A stretch of DNA of 64,000 bases, taken from assembly GCF_014805685.1 (NCBI RefSeq), contig NC_060885.1, positions 9,904,132 to 9,968,131 on the forward strand, in the 5' to 3' direction. This document shows, piece by piece, positions 56,603-64,000 of the stretch; within the stretch, counting starts at the first letter, position 1, and every line of letters starts with the position of its first letter. The notes beneath the pieces are model-generated. The model worked only from the letters and a program-made list of their open reading frames with translations, did not search any database and had not been told where the DNA came from. A program made the position numbers and the translations under genes. This stretch comes from Silurus meridionalis. Lineage: Eukaryota; Chordata; Actinopteri; Siluriformes; Siluridae.

Positions 56603-57042
56603 GTCATTTAAGCCAGTGGGCCGCACAGAAAAAAAATACATAACTTGCATTAATTCCAATTTATTTATTATCTGATTCTGTACATATTTATTTTGGAAAA
56701 TAACCGGATTCTTTCCGCCTCATCTGTCTATGACTCACTTTTGATGCATGTCATGATGCCTCGGTCACATGTCTTACCTCCATCCACTACCTTCTTAAAG
56801 GGGCTGCTCCGGCTGCTAACACATAATACATTACCGCTAAATTGAAACCCACAAGCTAGCAAAATGAACAAAAAAACACCACAGTGGATTAAAGTTTATT
56901 ATTATATTTATAAAATAAAAATTTTATGCCAGTCATATCATTTTATTTTGTTGTATTTATCCACCACACCTTAAAGGCCGTGAAAATATTGTCCGTCATT
57001 AATCCAGTCCATGGCACAAAAAAAGTTGGGGACTGCTGATTT
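56603..57042. mobile_element. hAT-like remnant
   Basis: Starts with GGGCCGCACAGAAAAAAAAT and includes ATTTTGGAAAATAACCGGAT and CATCCACTACCTTCTTAAAG. It ends TGGCACAAAAAAAGTTGGGG followed by ACTGCTG, the complement of the CAGTGGTCCCCAAC-type terminus. The left terminus is lost. Confidence 0.6.
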
Positions 57043-58397
57043 AACGTGTATTGACTTTCATTGCCTAGTTAACCAGGATCAAATCATAAACAATGAATTA
57101 GCAGCAATCAGATTAATAGTGCTCTCTAAATCAATGCATCCGGACTATTAAACAACACAGCCTGTTATTAAACCATCAAAGCCGTCAGATTGGATGTAAA
57201 ATTATTGCACTCAAGCAGTCAGAAAAAATACAGCGTGACAATTCAGTGTAGCATGTGGACCCAAGTAGTTTATCTATTTGAACTACAAAAGAATGAAACA
57301 TTATGCAGGAGAAGAGAAAAATAAAGACTGAGGAAAACCCTGAAGAGAAATAAAAATCACCATCACATTATGATTAGCTTCAACACACAAAACACATTCA
57401 GCAATGAAGGCTATCACACAGCAGTAAACAGAGTTTTTAACCTTGTTACCAACAGGAGTTTTAACTTTGATTCCGTTTCAGCCCTTTTGCATGAATCTCA
57501 AATTATTGCAGCTTGTTTTATTACAATTCTCACAGTATGTCTGATTTTGTCCAACCTTTAACTACAAAGTCCATATAGCAAAAACTCTCCACATGTACTA
57601 CATACGACGCCAATCCAGTATCTCGGTTTTTAACTGTTTGGTGTGTTGGGTGAATGTATTGATGCTCAGGTATGTGGATGTTAAAGTTAACTACAGTGGT
57701 TAATCTGTTCAGCACGTCTTGAGTGACTCGGTGACTGCTGCTCTCCTATCTTTCAAGAGGAGTAGGCTAGTAATGAGTCATCATATCATAGAACAGTATA
57801 AATGGTTTACATGCTAAATATTAATCAGGCTCAGAGCTGTTAAGAACGATTTATTCTTGCGGTTAACTATATATACGCAAAATGGCTGGGGTGTGTATTT
57901 TGTGATCTTTTGGTGTGCTGCTTTTGCATGTCCGCAGAAATCAGCCTGAGGTGTCTGTGGAGTGCAATATAAAGACTAGAGGCATTAAAGTAACGTGACG
58001 CATCGTCCACAATTAACTACAAAAACAAATGTCGTTTAATATACATTATAACTAATATATATATTAATCTAGACTAGATAGAATTCTATATAGAATAACT
58101 AATCTAGACCATTATAAAATACTAAAATTATCCCCATTAAGGTTTGAATCCCCATTAAGGTTTGAAGTATTTTTTTTAACCAAGTACATCAAGATTAGTA
58201 AATACTTTTCAATGCACGCTGTGGGCTTTTGATTTGCGAGTCAGATAATGGCATGCAGGCGATTTTACAAAGAAAATGAGCTCGCCAGGCTTTTTGACGT
58301 TATGAATGACATAACTAAACACTGGAAACCAGAGGGACAAAGATATTTTGGCTCTGATGTGCCATCTTGTAGGTACCACTTTCAGTCCTTCAGATTT

Positions 58398-58618
58398 CTT
58401 TCGGCTTCTCCCGTTAGGGGTCGCCACAGCGGATCCTCCGCACGTTTGATTTGGCACATGTTTTTACGCTGGATGCCCTTCCTAACGCAACCCTCCCCAA
58501 TTTATCCGGGCTTGGGACCGGCACTGAGAGTGGCTGGGGATGGTTCCCTGAACGGGAATCGAACCCGGGTCGCAGCGGTGGGAGCGCTGCGTCTTAACCA
58601 CTAGACCACCAGGGGACC
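58398..58618 (-). repeat. SINE with tRNA-Glu-like head and perfect 15-bp target duplication
   Basis: CAGTCCTTCAGATTT occurs at 58383-58397 and again at 58619-58633. On the minus strand the element begins with a tRNA-like 72-mer: A box TGGTCTAGTGG, an anticodon arm with a 6-bp stem and loop CTCCCAC, and B box GGTTCGATTCC. It closely resembles tRNA-Glu, but the anticodon position reads CCC. A body follows, then a tail CTGTGGCGACCCCTAACGGG ending in CCGAAAG. Confidence 0.85.
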
Positions 58619-58978
58619 CAGTCCTTCAGATTTAAAGATGCAAAAAGCAAATATGTGAACAATGTACACACCTGCTAGTAAATTGCTATTGACCATGCTA
58701 AACTTTTAAAGATTTTAGTCTAATAGAAAATGTAATTGTTTTGTAATGTATTTCTATACAACTAAAGTCAATAATTAAGGATGATCAAATCGTTGATAAG
58801 AAATTAAACATCACATCGATTTATAAAGTATAAATTTGTTTTTGTGCACAGATGTATAGGTGTTAGGTTTTAGTATCTGTTATCAGAAAACAGAAAGTGA
58901 GTTAAAGGTAAAATTTCAGGCCCTGGTCAAAAATCAACACAATAATTAATTTTTTTGTGAAACAAAAGTTTTGGAATA

Positions 58979-59311
58979 CAGTGCAACCTCGATACTCACA
59001 GGGGTTACGCTCTATGACCCCTCGCGAGTAAAAAAAAAAAAACGCGAGGTTTTTACTCTGTCCTTTTAATGATTCCTTTTTCAAGGGGAATTGTACATGT
59101 ACTATTCTGTAAACTCAACAAAAATTATGAATTACTTATAACTACTACTAATAACTTTTCAAACATTATGCAATTTATTAGTACAAACTCTGTATTGAAA
59201 TGTTACTCTGAACCATCGAGCCACTCGCAGCTTCTCGTGAAGTACTTTTAGTCCGGTTCCAAATGAAAAGTCACAAACTATCGAGGTCTTGAGAGTATTG
59301 AGGTTGGATTG
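58979..59311. mobile_element. MITE related to 20716-20979
   Basis: Left end CAGTGCAACCTCGATACTCA and the complement of the right end CAATCCAACCTCAATACTCT are inverted and flanked by TA. Its interior is the complement of the interior of the 20716 copy (TTATTAGTACAAACTCTGTA, CGCAGCTTCTCGTGAA). Non-coding. Confidence 0.75.
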
Positions 59312-60434
59312 TATATCCATGTATTTATTACCCATGTGCAACCCATAAGTCACTTCATGTCCATAACGTACTTTCTAAATCTGACTGAGGACACACCCTG
59401 TGGTTTCTCCATGTAAAATACTCCTACAAATTCGCCATGACAGTGTTGTATGTGTAAACGTGGATCAGAGTTTACACGCCTGAAGAGTTGCCCTGTCATG
59501 TCAAACTGACATTCCCAGTAATGTTTTCTACAGTATGAACCAGAAACAAAACAAAAGTTTACAAATCATGCCTACGAGTTAAAATCATTCCGCAAAGATG
59601 ATTTTTTTTGTACATGAACAAAAAGACCAAAGCCCAAAAGATTCTAATTAATAGACCCAAGTTCCACAACTGATATGTTAATAAACCTTTTTTAATAGAA
59701 TGACACCAGAAATGATTATAATTGGCTTTTAGAATAATCATGCGTCAAAATAGTAAGATCACTACTTAATAATAATAAAACTGGCTAAAACAATATGGAA
59801 ATATAATATAGACAGTCATATAAAAGTTAACTAGTAATTTGTACACATTGATATTTAATTTTTGTTACATTTTCCATTCAACTAAATTATCAGAACCTGT
59901 ATTCTGTAATTCTATAGAGCGATGCATAAAGTTGTTATTTTGTAGTAGATTGTTGCCATATTCTCAAATCCGTTATCTATGGTTTTGCATCTATTTTTAC
60001 CGCTTCCATGCACTATATACACCAGGCATCAGACACAATGTGAAAAGTTTCAGATCTTGGATTAACTTTAACTGCACACTTTCATACACACATTCAGTAA
60101 TGTTTTAATTCAAGTTCCTAAACAGAGTACATAAAAAGCCTATTAAGACGCTGCATAAACACTGTATGTACTTCAGAAAGGAAAACCCTTAGAGATAAGA
60201 GCAGGGACCAAACCTCATGTACAAATAGTCAAAATCGAGTACATAAATTATTCACTTGCTTCTTCGCTGCTCCTTGAACTGTTTACAAATTTGCATAAAA
60301 AATAGGCAATAAAGAGAAACATCTACACTGATCACAGTAAATGATTATCATGGTGTCTGTCTTTTATGTTCATCAAATGATTCTATTTAGAGAATATTTA
60401 TCCAGGTGGGATAAGTTTACAATAAAGTGACATT

Positions 60435-60622
60435 AGCTGAGGATGGGTTCCCTTTTAGTCTAGTTCTTCACAAGGTTTCTTCCTCGCATCATCTCGGTGA
60501 GTTGTTCCTTGCCACTGTCACCACTGGCTTGCTCATTAGGGACTAATGAATGAAACTGAAATGTATAGTCACATTATATTTTATTCTGTAATAAAGGCAA
60601 TGTCCAATGCTAAAAGCGCTGT
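60435..60622 (+). repeat. LINE 3' tail, diverged
   Basis: GAGGATGGGTTCCCTTTTAG, CACAAGGTTTCTTCCTCGCA, TTCCTTGCCACTGTCACCAC and AATGCTAAAAGCGCTGT follow the same order as the copies at 26475 and 49831. Confidence 0.6.
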
Positions 60623-61375
60623 CTTTTGCAAGAAAATCCCAATCCTGAGTAATATTAAATTATGATCTGAATGATTGTTCAGAAGATAACAAGTACATAA
60701 TTTAGTGAAGATTTAATCACAATTACATTCATGCATCTTAAATACTGGTACTGTCAGGTACACATTTTCAAAGAAAAAGAGGAAATGTCAATGCAACATC
60801 TAACAGATCAGTTTTAATAAATTATTGAGTAAAACGGATGAATAAAGCTATAGAAAAACCCTACTTCAAAAAAAACTAAACTATTATTTACCAACTGACC
60901 ACTTCATTTTTTTTAATCATCGATGTAAAGCACCCTCAGACAAGTTAAGCTGCATTATTTGATTATTCTTGAGAGTTTTGATATAGTATTAGGATTCCTA
61001 CAAAATGATTTAGCAGAAATCACCACATTTACATTTTACACATTTACACATGGCTGGCACACTGCATCAAGACTGCAGATTAGCCGTGGGTTTAAAAACT
61101 CAAACATATTTCAGTACAGGACAAAAAAAGGCACAAAAGCATATCAGCATATCTCTGTCTCTGTCTCACTGCTATGACATGGCTGTGCAGAAGAGTACAA
61201 CGAGCAACACAGTAAATATGTAAATGAATCAGTGATGTGAAACACACCTGAGATACTTTTCAACCCAGTCTCCTACAGTTTCATTTAGAAATGTAAACAG
61301 CAAATGTAGTCAAATGTATTACAGTATACCATATACTTTTATTCAAATCAGTAGGAATAGTATTTAATAGTATTG

Positions 61376-61449
61376 ATATATATATATATATAATATATTT
61401 GTACTAATATCTATATATATCTATATCTATATCTATATAAATATATCTA
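61376..61449. repeat. AT-rich imperfect (TA)n/(CTATAT)n tract
   Basis: TA runs followed by a short CTATAT hexamer array. Confidence 0.8.
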
Positions 61450-61571
61450 TCATTAGGGTCATCAATACATTTTTTATCAGAGTAAAAAAAGGACGTCTTG
61501 AATAAATGCTTGACGGTTTTAATGTCGCCTCATATTTATTTATTTATATTTTTTGTAAAATGGTCAAACAG

Positions 61572-61713
<142 letters not shown>

Positions 61714-62089
61714 TCCAAATTATGCAAATATCTTTTTTAAGTTTTGATTAAAAGTGAAAAGATTTTTTAAATTAATAAATTTATTTTAATAAATAAATTT
61801 TTATTAATTATATTACAATGTGGCTGTATTACGGTACATGTAAAGGACTGAATGAAAAATGCTTTATTTACATTTTTGGAAAAAAAAAAAAAAATCACAA
61901 AATATGCTGTTCCAAATAATTAATTAATCAATTATTATTCTTAATTAATTAAATAATTTTAAACCATTTAAAGGGTTATAGTGAACTGAAAACTCGAAAT
62001 CAGTCATATTATGGTGCATGGACAAAACATTTTTCATACAAATACAATTTAAAACCAAATTATTAACATTTCAAGTTATGTTACTATAT

Positions 62090-62570
62090 GCACCCTTCTT
62101 TAAGATGACCAACAACTCTCTCGTCCACTGAACCTGTATAGTTTCTGCCTGTATTTCATTCGAGGATGCCAGAATCGCCTCACAGAGCTGTTGTTTGGAG
62201 CTATACTGCCACCCACCCTCATAGACCTTCCTATTGAGGATACTCCACGGGTTGCCATCTCACTTCCTAATATTCCAGACCAAATGATCACTCCACCACC
62301 TCCTTGCTGACACCGCAGTCTTATTGGAACAGGGTGGCCATTCACCAGCCATCCAGAACTCCATCCATCTGGAGCATCCAGTGTAGCACGCTATTCGTCA
62401 GTAAACAAAACTGTTTGAAAATTAGTCTTCATGTATTTCTGCGTAAACGCTCTTCTTTGTGATATTTGGTTTGGGGTAACCGAAATACAGCTTTATGCAC
62501 AACTGCCAGCCTATGAAGGATTCTGCATCGAGAGTTTCTTGGGACTCCAGAAACAGCATGCAGCTTCAAA
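62090..62570 (-). pseudogene. Tc1-like transposase relic
   Basis: The minus strand encodes NGHPVPIRLRCQQGGGGVII and WSGILGSE, the region around the second catalytic Asp of Tc1 transposases. Upstream on the same strand are diverged DNA-binding remnants to about 62570. Stops and frame changes interrupt it, and no clear terminal repeats were found. A different subfamily from the 20982 element. Confidence 0.7.
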
Positions 62571-62896
62571 TATCTGTTTGCTGCTCAATCATTTTTTATA
62601 GCCGCCCTTTTGATACTATTAAATTCTCTGACAAATATTTCTTAGTAAGCCTTTATCTGATCGCATTCTTCTGTGTTGTGACAAACAAATCCTTTGATAG
62701 GTCGATGCTCTCTGTTCAGTTTCTGTGATAGAGTATATCAATTGTTTGCAAGTCATTGCACTATATCATGCTTTTCATCTTCATCTTCTTTCTTCCTTCC
62801 CATATTGCATCAGAACTGTGACTTGGTTAATAATGTGGAACAACCTTTTAAAGAAAGTTTCCTTCTTTAACTAAGATCACCTGGCATAATAACTTC

Positions 62897-62941
62897 AATA
62901 TATACACGAGAAAAAAAAGCGCTTTTTTTCTCGTATATATT
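62897..62941. repeat. near-perfect palindrome
   Basis: AATATATACACGAGAAAAAA runs through a central AGCGCT to TTTCTCGTATATATT. The two arms pair apart from an extra AC and one A in the left arm. Predicted 20-bp hairpin stem. Confidence 0.8.
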
Positions 62942-63446
62942 GTAGTACACACACACACACACACAGTAGAGTGTGTATGCATTTATCTCTAGATTACTTA
63001 TGTGTTTATATAGCACCAGTTACTGAGGGGTTTCTCACAATTATATGTATTTGTACAGTACCGGTGGTTGTTTTAGCACCAATAGGGCTATTGACACTGT
63101 ACTCGCACTTTCCTCCTTACAAAACAACTGACAGTGTAAAGCATATTAGGAAGGCAAGAAATGCATCAATCAACAACCCAAAAGACTCACCTTTAAACTA
63201 AAAACCATTTCAGTTAACTACCTTGTGAATCACAGCTAAATGGTGCTACTTTCAACAATCGAAAAAATAAAACATATTCTGGGTTATTCAACATTTACTT
63301 CTTTACTACATAATTCATCACATGGTCTTTCCTAGTTTGGATGTTTTCAGTATTAAGGCACAATTTAGAAAATAATAAACATAAATAAAAAATAACTGAA
63401 GGAGAAGGCGTGTCCAAAACTTTTTACTGATACTGAATATGAAAAC

Positions 63447-63540
63447 AAAGTAGGGCCAAAACAATTCCTCAAGAAACTTGAGTAATTTGAATACAAAAAT
63501 CTTTCGTTTAGTAAACTGTGTTTCACCACAGACCATTATT
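63447..63540. repeat. hAT terminal fragment
   Basis: TAGGGCCAAAACAATTCCTC, AAGAAACTTGAGTAATTTGA and ATACAAAAATC resemble the end of a common fish hAT family. No opposite end was found nearby. Confidence 0.45.
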
Positions 63541-63850
63541 ACTGACGCACCACCCGCTAAACTCAGAACAGGTAGACACCAATAAAAGCCCTTTTCCGGC
63601 ACATTAATAAAAAAAGGTTGCCTAATTCCAACTTTTTCCCCTCGCAAATCCGACTTTATTTTTTGCCAAATCAGGCAGCATCACCCCCTCAGTAGTGCCA
63701 GAATGCTTTACAGATTGAAAATTAAATACACTACAATCAACAGAAGCGCATGGTATCAAACTAAGCCTCTGATCCCTTGAAAGAACTCTGTCTAATAATC
63801 AGCTCTGGGGGAGACGGGAAAAGACAGACAGACAGCAAGACAGCAAATTG

Positions 63851-63960
63851 TGATTATCTTAAAATTCACAGGAACCCGCAGCGGGACCGAATGTCCAGAA
63901 ACGTTAGAAGTAACGTTTAAAACTATTTTTTTTTACGAACGAATTTCATAACATTAATTA
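63851..63960. repeat. dispersed repeat, copy 2 (first copy 4836-4950)
   Basis: Same order of blocks as copy 1: GATTATCTTAAAATTCACAG, GCAGCGGGACCGAAT and CGAATTTCATAACATTAAT. Family not recognised. Confidence 0.5.
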
Positions 63961-64000
63961 AAACACATTGTTGTATTAAAGTGACGATGTCTAGATGAAT

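Noticed and set aside
58248..58604. 118-residue plus-strand frame ending in the SINE
   Set aside because: The second half is the reverse of the tRNA-derived SINE and the first half has no homology I recognise.
58545..58618. Functional tRNA gene
   Set aside because: A and B boxes are present, but it is the head of a SINE with target duplications and a retroposon tail, and the T-arm has a mismatch.

Overview
The window is nuclear DNA of a ray-finned fish. The evidence is four intron-bearing vertebrate genes with teleost-like protein sequences, very dense (TA)n/(CA)n/(GA)n microsatellites, and many Tc1/mariner, hAT and pogo-like DNA transposons plus tRNA-derived SINEs. An otophysan such as a catfish is plausible from the repeat mix, but the species cannot be fixed from sequence alone. 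There are no operons, CRISPR arrays or phage.

Layout. (1) 4197-17340, plus strand: slc43a1 (LAT3-type neutral amino-acid transporter), 14 coding exons joining into 561 codons plus stop. Intron 3 is filled by nested DNA transposons, intron 7 carries a LINE reverse-transcriptase relic and intron 11 a pogo/Tigger-like element. (2) About 18.5-22.9 kb: an intergenic transposon island with an 861-bp near-identical tandem duplication, an almost complete Tc1-like element and a SINE. (3) 23368-27845, minus strand: med19 (Mediator head subunit), 6 coding exons, 245 residues; its long first intron holds two Tc1-like fragments in inverted orientation and a LINE tail. (4) 28542-35315, plus strand: tmx2 (ER thioredoxin-related membrane protein), 8 coding exons, 307 residues, head-to-head with med19 across a 0.7-kb presumed bidirectional promoter with a CCAAT box and a GC box. 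(5) 40107-51771, minus strand: zdhhc5 (DHHC palmitoyltransferase), 11 coding exons, 761 residues, convergent with tmx2. One of its introns appears to use a GC donor, and its C-terminal tail has an 11-histidine run. (6) About 52-64 kb: presumed upstream region of zdhhc5 and intergenic DNA with hAT/MITE copies, a SINE with a perfect 15-bp target duplication, and a decayed Tc1 transposase. No protein gene was recognised there.

The genes do not form a pathway. med19, tmx2 and zdhhc5 are also neighbours in human 11q12, so this is conserved synteny, although the med19-tmx2 pair seems inverted relative to zdhhc5. All four exon models were checked by eye: splice sites and reading phase agree at every junction, and the one non-GT donor is reported as a finding. 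I did not find a convincing new biological system. The most notable points are the GC-AG intron, the poly-His expansion, the microhomology-flanked duplication, the nested transposons and the young SINE.
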